In this document: piece by piece, positions 42,939 to 52,608 of the stretch
Numbering within the stretch: the stretch's first letter is position 1
How the letters are laid out: each line of letters starts with the position of its first letter
Translations under genes and position numbers: made by a program
Notes under the pieces: model-generated
Seen by the model: the letters and a program-made list of their open reading frames with translations, nothing else
Told to the model about the DNA's origin: nothing
The model's database searches: none
Assembly (NCBI RefSeq): GCF_017357385.1
Contig: NZ_CP071632.1
Coordinates: 3,801,501 to 3,865,500 of the forward strand
Direction of reading: 5' to 3'
DNA length: 64,000 bases
DNA from: Rhizobium sp. NZLR1
GTDB taxonomy: Bacteria > Pseudomonadota > Alphaproteobacteria > Rhizobiales > Rhizobiaceae

Positions 42939-43307
42939 ATGAAAATCAGAACTGGTCTCGTTCTTGTCGGTGCAGCGGCTGCTCTTGCCGCCTGCGTTTC
43001 ATCAGAGCCGCGCCGCCTGCCAGTTGCAATGACGCCGTCAGCCACCGGCGTCGAAGGCAACTGGAGCGATCCGAACGGCATCGTTTCCACCTTCCAGGGC
43101 GGTAGTTTCACCACCCGCACGACCGACAGCAACCAGCTTCTTGCCTCGGGCACCTATATCAACACTTCGCCGACCTTGGTGGAGATCAACATGACCTCGC
43201 TGGTGCGTAAGACCCAGTCCAAGGTGAATTGCGCCCTTGTCAATCAGAGCCAGCTCAATTGCACCTCCGATTCCGGCGCACAATTCACGCTTTCCCGCCG
43301 AGGCTAA
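42939..43307 (+). CDS. omp10: Omp10-like outer-membrane lipoprotein
   Basis: A 122-aa lipoprotein: signal peptide MKIRTGLVLVGAAAALAAC with the lipobox LAAC placing the lipidated cysteine at residue 19. The mature part closely follows Brucella Omp10 as I remember it: GNWSDPNGIVSTFQGGSF, TRTTDSNQLLASGTYI, LVEINMTSLVRKTQSKVNCA and LNCTSDSGAQFTLSRRG. Omp10 is a conserved, surface-exposed lipoprotein of Rhizobiales whose exact role is unknown. The start at 42939 (preceded by GGGAGAAGC) is clear. Confidence 0.9.
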   Translation: MKIRTGLVLVGAAAALAACVSSEPRRLPVAMTPSATGVEGNWSDPNGIVSTFQGGSFTTRTTDSNQLLASGTYINTSPTLVEINMTSLVRKTQSKVNCALVNQSQLNCTSDSGAQFTLSRRG

Positions 43308-43328
43308 GGGGGATAGGCTAAGCACGCC

Positions 43329-43649
43329 ATGCGCGCCCTCGCCGTTTATCTCGTCCTGCTGCTCGCGCTGCCGCTTGCAGCACTTGCCGTCGTTTTTCCG
43401 GCCAACGTCTATCGTGCCCAGGGCATCGCCGCTCCCGATTGCGACAGACCGGGCCAGGTGCTGATGTTGGCCGTGCCGGCAATATTGATCTACGGCGCCG
43501 GCGCACTCTTTGCCTATCGAGCCGGCCGGCGCTTTAATCGCCTCATTTTCCTTCTCTGTTTGAGCATCGCGCTCGCTACGGTTCCGAATATTGCGGAGGC
43601 CGTGCACGAACTCTATCGAAATGCCGCCGCCGGCGAATGCCGGGGATAG
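43329..43649 (+). CDS. Small membrane protein, function unknown
   Basis: A 106-aa protein with an N-terminal hydrophobic stretch (VYLVLLLALPLAALAVVFP) and two further ones (VLMLAVPAILIYGAGALFAY and LIFLLCLSIALATVPNIAE), so three transmembrane helices. Two cysteines flank the core (PDCDR and GECRG). It is not recognisable to me. It is 21 bp after the Omp10-like gene and could be co-transcribed with it. Confidence 0.65.
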   Translation: MRALAVYLVLLLALPLAALAVVFPANVYRAQGIAAPDCDRPGQVLMLAVPAILIYGAGALFAYRAGRRFNRLIFLLCLSIALATVPNIAEAVHELYRNAAAGECRG

Positions 43650-43818
43650 CAACCGGCTTTTTTGCCCTGCCCCCTTGGAAAGCGTCAGGCCTAGCCCAGC
43701 TTTCTCTTGCGGTCGCCCATCCTCTGATGGAACATCCGCAGGCCGGGACCGCCCCCGGCGGACTATGAAGGGATCGGCGAGGATCAGGGGGATCTCTCGC
43801 CCAATCAGGAGAACAGGG

Positions 43819-45753
43819 ATGACGAAGTCTTTCAGCTTCGGTCTTTTGACCGCGTCCATGCTGGCGCTGAGCGCGGGCGCTGCCTTTGCGGATTACGAAC
43901 TCAATATTCTTCATATTAACGATTTCCATTCGCGCATCGAATCGATCAACAAGTTCGACTCCACCTGCTCGGCCGAGGAAGAAGGCAAGAACGAATGCTT
44001 CGGGGGTGCTGCCCGCCTGAAGGTCGCGATCGACCAGCGGCGTCAGGCGCTGTCGGGCAAGAACGTCGTCCTCCTGAATGCCGGGGACAATTTCCAGGGC
44101 TCGCTCTTCTACACGACCTATAAGGGCGCTGCCGAAGCCGAATTCCTGAACCTGATGAAGTTCGACGCCATGACCGTCGGCAACCATGAATTCGACGACA
44201 GCGAGGACGGGCTTGCGACCTTCCTCGACAAGGTGCAGTTCCCTGTCGTGACGGCGAACGTTAAGGCGACAGCCGCCTCCAAGCTCGGCGACCGCATCAA
44301 GCCGTCGCTGGTGCTCGATGTCGGCGGCCAGAAGATCGGTATTGTCGGCGCCGTCACCAATGATACGGCCGAACTTTCCTCCCCCGGCCCGAATGTCACG
44401 ATCGCCGATGACGTCCAGGCGATAACCTCCGCCGTTCAGGATCTGAAGGGCCAGGGTGTCAACAAGATCATCGCGTTGACCCATGTTGGTTACCCCCGCG
44501 ATCTCGCTTTGATCGCCAAGATCCCAGACGTCGATGTCGTTGTCGGCGGCCACTCCCATAGCCTGCTCTCCAATACCGATCCAAAGGCTGAAGGCCCCTA
44601 CCCGACGATGGTCGACAATCCCGGTGGCTACAAGGTGCCGGTCGTTCAGGCTGCCTCTTACAGCAAATATCTCGGCGATCTCGTCGTCAATTTCGACGAT
44701 AGCGGCGTCGTCAAGGATGCCAAGGGCGATCCGATCCTGATCGATTCAACCTTTACGCCCGATCCGGCCGTCGTTGCCCGCATCACCGAACTGGCCAAAC
44801 CGATCGAAGAATTGCGCAAGAAGGTCATCGGTTCCTCCGAGGCCCCGATCGAGGGCGACCGCAAGGTCTGTCGCGTCAAGGAATGCTCGATGGGCAATCT
44901 GGTGGCCGACGCCATGCTCGACCGCACCAAAAACCAAGGCGTTACCATCGCCGTCCAGAATGGCGGCGGTCTGCGTGCTTCGATCGACGGCGGCGAGGTC
45001 ACCCAGGGCGAAGTCATCACCGTCCTGCCTTTCCAGAACACGCTTGCCACGTTCGAGGCAACCGGCGCAGATGTCGTCAAGGCGCTTGAAAACGGCGTCA
45101 GCCAGATCGATCAGGGCGCCGGCCGCTTCCCGCAGGTCGCCGGCCTGAAATTCTCCTTCGACCAGTCCAAACCTGTCGGCAGCCGCGTCAGCGATGTCCA
45201 GGTGAAGGAGGGCGACAACTCCGCCCCGATCGACCCTGGTAAGACCTACAAGGTCGCCACCAACAATTTTATGCGGGCCGGCGGCGATGGCTATTCGATC
45301 TTTAAGGACGGCAAGAACGCCTATGATTTTGGCCCGGATCTCGCCGACGTGACCGCCGAATATCTGGCAGCCCACTCACCGTATAAACCCTATACCGACG
45401 GCCGCGTCACCGAAATCGCCGCGGTTGTGGCGCAGGCCCCCGCCGCCGAACCCGCTGCTCCGGCGACGCCGGCAGCACCTGCACCAACCACCGAACCTGC
45501 CCCCGCCCCTGCGGCAGCGCCAGCTCCGGCCACGCCGGCCGCACCCGCGCCTACTGCGGAACCGGTACCGGCGTCGGCACCCGCCGCAACGGCGCCGTCC
45601 ACCTACGTGATCGCCGCGGGCGACACCTTCTGGGATCTCGCCGTGACCTTCTATGGCGACGGCACGCTATGGCGGAAGCTTTCGGAGGCCAACGGCAGTC
45701 CGAACCCACGCCACCTGACGGTCGGCAAAGAGATCGAAGTTCCGGCAAAATAA
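43819..45753 (+). CDS. 5'-nucleotidase/UshA-like enzyme with C-terminal LysM
   Basis: A 644-aa exported enzyme. A signal peptide (KSFSFGLLTASMLALSAGAA, cut near FADY) is followed by a metallophosphatase domain with the metal motifs ILHINDFHSRIE, NAGDNFQGSLF, GNHEFDDSEDGL and GGHSHSLL, then a 5'-nucleotidase C-terminal domain with NGGGLRASIDGGEVT. A Pro/Ala/Thr-rich linker of about 65 residues joins it to a C-terminal LysM domain (YVIAAGDTFWDLAVTFYGDG) that should bind peptidoglycan. The LysM tail would tether the nucleotidase to the cell wall. The start at 43819 follows CAGGAGAACAGGG. Confidence 0.93.
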   Translation: MTKSFSFGLLTASMLALSAGAAFADYELNILHINDFHSRIESINKFDSTCSAEEEGKNECFGGAARLKVAIDQRRQALSGKNVVLLNAGDNFQGSLFYTTYKGAAEAEFLNLMKFDAMTVGNHEFDDSEDGLATFLDKVQFPVVTANVKATAASKLGDRIKPSLVLDVGGQKIGIVGAVTNDTAELSSPGPNVTIADDVQAITSAVQDLKGQGVNKIIALTHVGYPRDLALIAKIPDVDVVVGGHSHSLLSNTDPKAEGPYPTMVDNPGGYKVPVVQAASYSKYLGDLVVNFDDSGVVKDAKGDPILIDSTFTPDPAVVARITELAKPIEELRKKVIGSSEAPIEGDRKVCRVKECSMGNLVADAMLDRTKNQGVTIAVQNGGGLRASIDGGEVTQGEVITVLPFQNTLATFEATGADVVKALENGVSQIDQGAGRFPQVAGLKFSFDQSKPVGSRVSDVQVKEGDNSAPIDPGKTYKVATNNFMRAGGDGYSIFKDGKNAYDFGPDLADVTAEYLAAHSPYKPYTDGRVTEIAAVVAQAPAAEPAAPATPAAPAPTTEPAPAPAAAPAPATPAAPAPTAEPVPASAPAATAPSTYVIAAGDTFWDLAVTFYGDGTLWRKLSEANGSPNPRHLTVGKEIEVPAK

Positions 45754-45776
45754 GACAATTTGTCCCGATTGCCATG

Positions 45777-45806
45777 ACCGGTCCGGGGTTTCCCGGGCCG
45801 GTTTTT
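45777..45806 (+). terminator. Terminator after the nucleotidase gene
   Basis: An 11-bp stem ACCGGTCCGGG/CCCGGGCCGGT with one G-T pair, loop GTTT, then TTTTT. Confidence 0.88.
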
Positions 45807-45880
45807 CTTTCTATAGGGTGAACCAAGATCTCCAGGCTGCGTATGAGCCGACGAGACAGAAAAGAGAGCGTTGGGGCCAA

Positions 45881-46915
45881 ATGACAGCAGATCTTTCACA
45901 CCGCCCGGCGGACCATCCGGCCGTCAAGTCAGGCAAGGTGGGTGTCCTTCTGGTCAATCTCGGCACGCCCGACGGCACCGATTATACCTCGATGCGCAGC
46001 TATCTCAGGGAATTCCTGACCGATCGCCGCGTCATCGAATGGTCGCCCTGGAAGTGGTATCCGATCCTGTTCGGCATCGTGCTCAACACCCGCCCGCAGA
46101 AAGTCGGCAAGGCCTATGAGCTGATCTGGAACAAGGAGAAGAACGAAAGCTATCTCCGCACCTACACGCGCAACCAGTCGGAGTTGATGACCGGGCGCCT
46201 GAGGGATCTTGATAACGTCAAGGTCGACTGGGCGATGCGCTACGGCACCCCGTCGATCGCTTCGCGCATCGAGGCGCTGAAGCAAGAGGGTTGCGACCGC
46301 ATCGTGCTCTTCCCGCTCTATCCGCAATATGCGGCGGCAACGACCGCCACGGTCAACGACAAGGCCTTCCAGAAGCTGCTCTCGATGCGTTGGCAGCCGG
46401 CGCTGCGCACCGTGCCCGCCTATCACGACGACGAGACCTATATCGAGGCGCTCGCGAAGTCTGTCGAACGGCATCTTTCGACGCTCGACTGGAAGCCCGA
46501 AATGCTGCTCGCCTCCTTCCACGGCATTCCGATATCCTATTTCAAGCAGGGCGATCCCTATTACTGCCAATGCCAGAAGACCGGCCGGCTGCTGCGCGAG
46601 CGGCTCGGGCTCACCAAGGAAAACTTCATGGTCACCTTCCAGTCCCGATTCGGGCCGGAGGAATGGCTGCAGCCCTATACAGACAAGACAGTGGAGAAGC
46701 TTGCCAAGGACGGCGTCAAGCGCATCGCTGTCATCAATCCCGGCTTCGTCTCCGACTGTCTGGAGACGCTGGAGGAGATCGCCGAACAGGCTGCTCATTC
46801 CTTCGATGAGAACGGCGGCGAGACGTTCGCGCATATCCCCTGCCTCAACGACGGAGAGGACGGCATGACGGTGCTGGAAAAGGTCGTCCGCCGCGAATTG
46901 CAGGGCTGGGTCTGA
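45881..46915 (+). CDS. hemH: Ferrochelatase (HemH)
   Basis: Inserts Fe2+ into protoporphyrin IX in the last step of haem synthesis. The 344-aa protein starts with MTADLSHRPADHPAVKSGKV and shows VLLVNLGTPDGTDYTSMR, VDWAMRYGTPSIASR, RIVLFPLYPQYAAATTATVND, LLASFHGIPISYFKQGDPYY and FQSRFGPEEWLQPYTD. His in SFHGIP and Glu in GPEEW are active-site residues. I use the ATG at 45881; a GTG at 45818 would extend it by 21 residues without a matching family N-terminus. The 192 bp downstream to the next gene hold no clear terminator. Confidence 0.95.
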   Translation: MTADLSHRPADHPAVKSGKVGVLLVNLGTPDGTDYTSMRSYLREFLTDRRVIEWSPWKWYPILFGIVLNTRPQKVGKAYELIWNKEKNESYLRTYTRNQSELMTGRLRDLDNVKVDWAMRYGTPSIASRIEALKQEGCDRIVLFPLYPQYAAATTATVNDKAFQKLLSMRWQPALRTVPAYHDDETYIEALAKSVERHLSTLDWKPEMLLASFHGIPISYFKQGDPYYCQCQKTGRLLRERLGLTKENFMVTFQSRFGPEEWLQPYTDKTVEKLAKDGVKRIAVINPGFVSDCLETLEEIAEQAAHSFDENGGETFAHIPCLNDGEDGMTVLEKVVRRELQGWV

Positions 46916-47107
46916 GAAACCGTTTTCAGAAGGCAGCACTGCACGGTTAGCCGGCGACAGCCCGAATGGGCATTGCAAGACCAAACCTTCTTTCCACTTG
47001 GATGGGAGGTGGGCATGCGTGTGTCGTTTCCTCCTCGCAAAGAACATGCTAACTCACCACATCTATGGTGTGCACGCGCGCGCATGCGCGGATGAGAGGA
47101 ATTTTTC

Positions 47108-48145
47108 ATGCTGTTCGGCGGCTTCGATATCGTCGTGATCGTGCTGGTCATTTTCGTCATTCTGGTGCTCTTTGCCGGGATCAAAACCGTGCCGCAGGGC
47201 TACCGCTATACGATCGAGCGCTTCGGGCGTTATACCCGCACGCTGGAGCCCGGACTTAACCTGATCACTCCCTTCATCGAGCGTGTCGGCGCCCGGTTGA
47301 ACGTGATGGAGCAGGTGCTGAGCGTGCCGACCCAGGAGGTGATTACCAAGGACAATGCCTCGGTCTCGGCCGATGCCGTCTCCTTCTATCAGGTGCTGAA
47401 CGCCGCCCAGGCCGCCTATCAGGTCGCCAATCTCGAAAATGCCATCCTCAATCTGACCATGACCAACATCCGCTCGGTCATGGGCTCGATGGATCTCGAC
47501 GAGCTGCTTTCCAACCGCGATGCAATCAACGACCGGCTGCTGCGCGTCGTCGACGAGGCCGTGCATCCCTGGGGCATCAAGGTCACTCGTGTCGAGATCA
47601 AGGACATCCAGCCGCCGCGCGACCTCGTCGATGCCATGGCTCGCCAGATGAAGGCCGAGCGCGAGAAGCGCGCCCAGGTGCTGGAAGCCGAGGGCTCGCG
47701 CAACGCGCAGATCCTCAGGGCCGAAGGCGCCAAGCAATCGGCCATTCTCCAGGCCGAAGGCCAGCGCGAGGCCGCCTTCCGCAATGCTGAAGCTCGCGAA
47801 CGCCTGGCCGAGGCTGAAGCCAAAGCGACCAAGATGGTCTCCGAAGCGATCGCCGCCGGCGACATTCAGGCGATCAATTATTTCGTTGCGCAGAAATACA
47901 CCGAGGCGCTCACCTCGATCGGCTCCGCATCCAATTCCAAGATCGTGATGATGCCGATGGAAGCCTCGTCCATCCTCAGCTCGCTCGGCGGCATCGGCGC
48001 CATTGCCCGCGAAGTCTTCGGCGATGCCGGCAACAACCCGGCAACGCTGCCACCCTTGTCGCGTCCGCGCCCCGCGCCGGCGCGCTCGACGCCGCCGATC
48101 AATCCGTCGACCCCCAATCCTTTCAATCCCGATCCGGAGCGATAA
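47108..48145 (+). CDS. SPFH/stomatin-like membrane protein (QmcA type)
   Basis: A 345-aa SPFH-domain protein with an N-terminal transmembrane helix ([19 protein letters not shown]). The SPFH domain has [20 protein letters not shown], and the helical coil has [20 protein letters not shown] with [20 protein letters not shown]. The C-terminus is Pro-rich. The gene pairs with nfeD 3 bp downstream, an arrangement conserved in most bacteria, where the two form membrane microdomains thought to help proteases and membrane order. Confidence 0.94.
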   Translation: MLFGGFDIVVIVLVIFVILVLFAGIKTVPQGYRYTIERFGRYTRTLEPGLNLITPFIERVGARLNVMEQVLSVPTQEVITKDNASVSADAVSFYQVLNAAQAAYQVANLENAILNLTMTNIRSVMGSMDLDELLSNRDAINDRLLRVVDEAVHPWGIKVTRVEIKDIQPPRDLVDAMARQMKAEREKRAQVLEAEGSRNAQILRAEGAKQSAILQAEGQREAAFRNAEARERLAEAEAKATKMVSEAIAAGDIQAINYFVAQKYTEALTSIGSASNSKIVMMPMEASSILSSLGGIGAIAREVFGDAGNNPATLPPLSRPRPAPARSTPPINPSTPNPFNPDPER

Positions 48146-48148
48146 GCC

Positions 48149-48604
48149 ATGCTGGCGAAGATCGTCGCCGAACTTGGTCCGTGGAGTTGGTGGGTCGCAG
48201 GCCTCGTGCTGCTCGCCGCGGAAATGATCGTACCCGGCTTCTTCCTGGTCTGGATCGGCCTGGCCGCCTTGATCGTCGGCGCGCTGTCGCTGCTCTTCTG
48301 GGACAGCGCCTTCTGGGTCTGGGAGCTGCAGGCGATCCTTTTTGCGCTGCTCGCGGTAGCCACGACGTTCGCCGGCCGTCGGCTGACGCTGCGCAATTCC
48401 ACGACCGACGAGCCCTTCCTCAATCAGCGCGGCGCGAGCCTCGTCGGCCGCACCGCGACGCTGCACGAACCGATCAGCGAGGGCCGCGGCCGCATCCGCC
48501 TCGACGATACGCTATGGCAGGTGATGGGACCGGACCTGCCCGTCGGAACGCAGGTGAAGGTGGTTTCGAGCAACGGCCGCGACCTCACAGTCGAACCTGT
48601 CTGA
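48149..48604 (+). CDS. NfeD-family membrane protein
   Basis: A 151-aa partner of the SPFH protein. There are two to three hydrophobic helices (WSWWVAGLVLLAAEMIVPGF, FFLVWIGLAALIVGALSLLF, LQAILFALLAVATTFAGRR) and a C-terminal OB-like fold with GRTATLHEPISEGRGRIRLD and TQVKVVSSNGRDLTVEPV. The start is 3 bp after the SPFH stop. Interaction of the OB fold with the SPFH oligomer is known for the family. Confidence 0.94.
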   Translation: MLAKIVAELGPWSWWVAGLVLLAAEMIVPGFFLVWIGLAALIVGALSLLFWDSAFWVWELQAILFALLAVATTFAGRRLTLRNSTTDEPFLNQRGASLVGRTATLHEPISEGRGRIRLDDTLWQVMGPDLPVGTQVKVVSSNGRDLTVEPV

Positions 48605-48605
48605 T

Positions 48606-48666
48606 CGAGCAAAAACAAAGACCTAAAGCGCAGGAAGTGAACCCGTTGGATCGCGGCGCGCCTCAG
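48606..48666 (+). repeat. RIME-like repeat, second half only, degenerate
   Basis: It keeps AAAAACAAAGACCTAAAGCGC, then loses the perfect second palindrome (CGCGGCGCGCC). It lies at the convergent junction of nfeD and the kpsF-type gene. Confidence 0.6.
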
Positions 48667-49658
48667 GCGACGCCAATCCGCAGTAGGTCATGGAAATGCA
48701 CCAGTCCGACCGGCCTGCGGTCGTCGTCGGTGACGATCAGCGCGCCGATGTGATGCTGGTTGAGCAACGCCAGGGCGGCGGTCGCCAGCACCGTCGACTT
48801 CACGGTTTTCGGCGTCCGCGTCATGATGTCGTCGACGGCAAGTTCGGAGAGATTGCGGGTCAGGTTGCGCGCCATGTCGCCTTCGGTGACGATCCCGCAG
48901 AGCCGCCCATCCTCGTCAAGCACGCCGACGCAACCGAAATGCTTGCGCGACAGCACCGTGATCGCCTCCGGCATCGGTGTGCCCTTGGCAACGAGCGGCA
49001 GCCGCTCGCCGGTATGCATGATATCGGCGACGTGCATCAGGCTCGCCCCCAGCTTGCCGCCGGGATGGAACACGTGGAAGTCCGTCGCGGTAAAACCGCG
49101 CGCCTCCAACAGCGCCACCGCCAGCGCATCACCGATCGCAAGCTGCATCAGCGTCGAGGTCGTCGGCGCCAGCCCATTCGGGCAGGCCTCCTGCTCATTC
49201 GGCACGAGAAGGACGATATCGGCGGCGGTCGCAAGCGAGGAACGGTCGCTGCAAGTGATCGCGATCAGCGGAATGGAGAAGCGCCGCGTGAAGGAAATGA
49301 TGCTCTTGAGCTCAGCACTCTCGCCGCCTTTGGAAATCGCCAACACGACGTCGTCGCGCGCGATCATGCCGAGGTCGCCGTGATTGGCCTCCGCCGCATG
49401 CACGAAAAAGGCAGGTGTCCCCGTTGAAGCGAACGTCGCCGCGAGCTTGGCGCCGATATGTCCGCTTTTGCCGACGCCGGTGACGATGACCCGCCCCGAG
49501 ATGTCGCCGATCACTTCAATGGCGCGCGTGAAAGGACCGGCCAATCCATTGTCAAAGGCCTGTTCAAGCGCTTCAAGACCGCGTCTTTCGGTCTCTATCG
49601 TGCGTTTTGCCGATTCGAGCACGCTGTTTTCAACGAGGTTTATCGCTCTTCTGTTCAT
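48663..49658 (-). CDS. kdsD: Arabinose-5-phosphate isomerase (KpsF/GutQ/KdsD type)
   Basis: Converts ribulose 5-phosphate to arabinose 5-phosphate, precursor of Kdo for lipopolysaccharide. The 331-aa protein consists of a SIS domain (residues about 40-190; GVGKSGHIGAKLAATFASTG, EANHGDLGMI, SKGGESAEL) and two CBS domains (HVADIMHTGERLPLV to the C-terminus). The pattern is characteristic of KdsD/KpsF. Standalone, convergent with nfeD. Symbol is by family; it could be a KpsF paralogue. Confidence 0.92.
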   Translation of the reverse strand: MNRRAINLVENSVLESAKRTIETERRGLEALEQAFDNGLAGPFTRAIEVIGDISGRVIVTGVGKSGHIGAKLAATFASTGTPAFFVHAAEANHGDLGMIARDDVVLAISKGGESAELKSIISFTRRFSIPLIAITCSDRSSLATAADIVLLVPNEQEACPNGLAPTTSTLMQLAIGDALAVALLEARGFTATDFHVFHPGGKLGASLMHVADIMHTGERLPLVAKGTPMPEAITVLSRKHFGCVGVLDEDGRLCGIVTEGDMARNLTRNLSELAVDDIMTRTPKTVKSTVLATAALALLNQHHIGALIVTDDDRRPVGLVHFHDLLRIGVA

Positions 49659-49783
49659 GAAATTGCGTTAGACCTTTTCACTTTCCAAGTCCACCCCGCA
49701 CTCTTTCCGAAATGTGAACAGCGCCCGCCGCCGGCAACGAATGATTAACCACGAGGCTTTACCTTTGGGTAAGAACCGAAAGC

Positions 49784-51340
49784 ATGTCAGGCGCGAATTG
49801 CATGGGCCAGCCAAAACAGACGAGCAGTGTGACGCCGCTCCGCGCCATGAGCCGTGCCGTCTCGTTTGTCGCGTTCTGCAGTCTGCTGCTCGGTCAGACA
49901 GCCTTTGCACAGTCCGCCTCGCCGCAGCCGGCAGGCACGGCAAACAGGCGCTCCACGGCCTCTCAGGACTATCGCACCACGAACAATGCTGCCGGTTTTG
50001 ATGACGAGACCGACGATACCGCCACGCCCGCGACAAACGGCACATCCGCGAACGCGGACGATGCCCAGCAGAGGCCGGCGATACCGGATGCGCAAGCCAG
50101 CGACGACATTACCGGCTCCATCCTCGACGACGACATCCGCCGGCTGAACACACGCGAAACGCCGATCGACGAGACGCTGCCGCGCCGTAGGACTGCCGAA
50201 AGTGCCTCGGCGGCCGAAACGCCGGGCATTCCGATCGGCACGTTCGTGCTCCGCCCGAGCGTCACCCAGAGCATCAACACCGAGACCACCAAGGACGGCA
50301 ACACCAGGCAACGGCGCGCCTTCCTCGAAACGGACGCAGCCGCGACCCTGACCTCGGACTGGGGCCGGCATCAGCTGACCGTAACTTCGGAAGGCGCCTG
50401 GCAGAGGAATATCAGCGGCGAGGGCGAGGAGCAGCCGTCCTTCAAAGTCAACGGCGACCTCCGGCTGGATCTTTCCGACGATACGGTCGCGCATCTCACC
50501 GCCGGGTACAATTTCTACCGCGAGGATACGGACGATCCCGAGGCCATCGCCAACGCAGCACAGCAGTCTGATGTGCAGGAGTTTAGCGCGGGCGCCTCAG
50601 TCCAACGCGATTTCGGCATCCTGCGCGGCACGACGGCACTGGCACTGACCCGCTCGATCTATTCGGATGCCACGCTTGCGAACGGCACGACCGTTGAGCT
50701 GAGCGACCGCAACCAGACGGCTGGCACGCTGCGCGGCCGCGTCGGTTACGAGCTGTCCCCCGCGCTCATCCCCTTCATCGAGGCGACGATCGGCCGGAGT
50801 GTCTATGACGAGACGCGCGATTCCGCCGGCTATGAGCGTTCTGGCCACGCCTATGGCGCCAAGGCAGGCGTCGAGGTCGACCTCGGCGAAAAGCTGAAGG
50901 GTGAAGTCGGTGTCGGCTACGAGATGGCGAATTTCGAAGACAGCCGCCTGTCCTCGATCGATACCGCCACGCTCGATGCGAGCCTGCTCTGGTCGCCGAT
51001 CCGCGGCACCGACGTCAATCTCGACCTGCAGACGAGCATCCAGCCCTCGACCACGGCGGGCGAAAGCGGCTACGTCTCGCACGCGCTGACGACGACGGTC
51101 ACCCACCAGCTGCGCGACAATCTGGTCGGGACGATGATCGGCGGGGTAACGTGGCGCGATTATCCCACAGATAGCACCATCAATGACGAACTCGTCTATA
51201 CCGCCGCGACCGGTCTGACCTGGAACATCAACCGCTATCTCGATTTGACCAGCACGCTCGGTTACGAGCTGACAACGCGCAAGGAAGGCACCGATTCGCA
51301 GCAATTGCGAGCCGGCGTTGGTCTCAAGTTGAAGCGCTAA
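49784..51340 (+). CDS. Outer-membrane beta-barrel protein with disordered N-terminal region
   Basis: A 518-aa protein predicted to be a beta-barrel outer-membrane protein. There is a signal-like segment (SRAVSFVAFCSLLLGQTAFA) at residues about 22-43, an acidic, low-complexity region with ETDDTATPATNG up to about 140, then alternating amphipathic strands such as TLTSDWGRHQLTVTSEGAWQ, HLTAGYNFYREDTDD and VGLKLKR at the end. It resembles the outer membrane beta-barrel family PF10082-type. The true start could be 49784, 49802 or 49847; the last is directly before the signal peptide, so the upstream codons may be UTR. Role unknown. Confidence 0.85.
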   Translation: MSGANCMGQPKQTSSVTPLRAMSRAVSFVAFCSLLLGQTAFAQSASPQPAGTANRRSTASQDYRTTNNAAGFDDETDDTATPATNGTSANADDAQQRPAIPDAQASDDITGSILDDDIRRLNTRETPIDETLPRRRTAESASAAETPGIPIGTFVLRPSVTQSINTETTKDGNTRQRRAFLETDAAATLTSDWGRHQLTVTSEGAWQRNISGEGEEQPSFKVNGDLRLDLSDDTVAHLTAGYNFYREDTDDPEAIANAAQQSDVQEFSAGASVQRDFGILRGTTALALTRSIYSDATLANGTTVELSDRNQTAGTLRGRVGYELSPALIPFIEATIGRSVYDETRDSAGYERSGHAYGAKAGVEVDLGEKLKGEVGVGYEMANFEDSRLSSIDTATLDASLLWSPIRGTDVNLDLQTSIQPSTTAGESGYVSHALTTTVTHQLRDNLVGTMIGGVTWRDYPTDSTINDELVYTAATGLTWNINRYLDLTSTLGYELTTRKEGTDSQQLRAGVGLKLKR

Positions 51341-51445
51341 TGCATGTCGCCGGGAAGTGTGCGGCGGTTCCCGGATAACGACATACACAAAAACAAAGAG
51401 CTAAAGCGCGTCGCATGAATCAAGCTAAGTGCGACGCGCTTTAAT
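51339..51445 (+). repeat. RIME-like two-palindrome repeat, complete copy
   Basis: The order is TGCATGTCGCCGGGAAGTG, CGGTTCCCGGATAACGACAT, ACAAAAACAAAGAGCTAAAG, and CGCGTCGCATGAATCAAGC with GTGCGACGCGCTTTA. The copy starts at the stop codon of the outer-membrane protein gene. Confidence 0.85.
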
Positions 51446-51455
51446 TTAGGGATGC

Positions 51456-51488
51456 AAAAACGCCACGCATCTGGGAGGATACGCGGCG
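51456..51488 (-). terminator. galU terminator
   Basis: On the minus strand CGCCGCGTAT pairs with ATGCGTGGCG (two G-T pairs) around CCTCCCAG and is followed by TTTTT. Confidence 0.8.
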
Positions 51489-51517
51489 CTCTATCATTTA
51501 TATGCTGTGCGGGAAGG

Positions 51518-52405
51518 TTACTTCAGACCGGCGAGCAATTCCTTGAAGCCGCCTTCGACGGTCGGGCGGATATCGTCGCGTTCGAGAGCGAAGGCGACGT
51601 TTGCCAGGATGAAGCCATCCTTGGCGCCGCAGTCGTAGGTCGCGCCGCGGAAGTGGTAACCGGCGAAATCCTGCTCCTTCAGCAGCTTCAGCATGCCGTC
51701 GGTAAGCTGGATCTCATTGCCGGCGCCACGCTCCTGGGTTTCGAGGATCTTGAAGATCTCCGGCTGCAGGATGTAGCGACCGTTGATGAAGAAGTTGGAA
51801 GGCGCTGTCCCCTTGGCAGGCTTTTCCACCATGCCGGTGATTCGGAAGCCATCGCCGATCGCCTCGCCGACGCCGACGATGCCGTATTTATGGGCCTGGT
51901 CGGGCGCGCATTCCTCAACGGCGATGATATTGCCGCCGCTCTGGCCGTAGAGGTCGATCATGCCCTTCATGCAGCCCTTGTCGCCCTTCATGATCATATC
52001 GGGCAGCAACAGTGCGAAGGGCTCGTCACCGACGATTTCGCGGGCGCACCAAACCGCGTGGCCGAGGCCGAGCGGCTCCTGCTGGCGGGTAAAGCTCACC
52101 GTGCCGGCCTTCGGCAATTGCTGGGCGAGAAGGGTTATCTCGGCCTTCTTGGCGCGCTCGCGCAGCGTCTGCTCCAACTCGAAATGGATGTCGAAATAAT
52201 CTTCGATGACGTGCTTGTTGCGTCCGGTGACGAAAACCAGATGTTCGATCCCGGCCTCGATCGCCTCATCGACGACATATTGAATGATTGGCTTGTCGAC
52301 GACGGTCAACATTTCCTTCGGAACAGCCTTGGTTGCCGGTAGGAATCGCGTTCCTAACCCCGCAACCGGAAATACTGCTTTACGAACTTTATTGTGTTGA
52401 GCCAC
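51518..52405 (-). CDS. galU: UTP-glucose-1-phosphate uridylyltransferase (GalU)
   Basis: Makes UDP-glucose from UTP and glucose 1-phosphate for exopolysaccharide, lipopolysaccharide and trehalose synthesis. The 295-aa protein has the nucleotide-binding signature [54 protein letters not shown] and [13 protein letters not shown]. It is of the GalU/ExoN type. Followed by its own terminator and a RIME-like repeat; 200 bp upstream region faces the transglycosylase gene. Confidence 0.96.
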   Translation of the reverse strand: MAQHNKVRKAVFPVAGLGTRFLPATKAVPKEMLTVVDKPIIQYVVDEAIEAGIEHLVFVTGRNKHVIEDYFDIHFELEQTLRERAKKAEITLLAQQLPKAGTVSFTRQQEPLGLGHAVWCAREIVGDEPFALLLPDMIMKGDKGCMKGMIDLYGQSGGNIIAVEECAPDQAHKYGIVGVGEAIGDGFRITGMVEKPAKGTAPSNFFINGRYILQPEIFKILETQERGAGNEIQLTDGMLKLLKEQDFAGYHFRGATYDCGAKDGFILANVAFALERDDIRPTVEGGFKELLAGLK

Positions 52406-52608
52406 ACGCGGCCTCCTGGTTCGATCATATCGCTTGGAAATGGAGCTTTTTAGCTTTAACTAGTATAGAATTGCTACGGTTTTGCAAATGGTGACCGCAG
52501 CGGATCGCCATGGTAAAGAATTTGTTGACTCCGTTCCTGTAGTCTCGGGTTTGGGCGGACATGATGCCCCGCTGCACCGGAAACTGAAGATGACGGATAC
52601 GATTGTCG

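Noticed and set aside
41228..43153. A 641-codon open frame antisense to hss
   Set aside because: It is the mirror of a well-recognised enzyme; long antisense frames are common in this GC-rich DNA.
46916..47107. Alternating GC tract (CGCGCGCATGCGCG) as special element
   Set aside because: It is short, has no clear stem with T-run, and I saw no second copy in the window.
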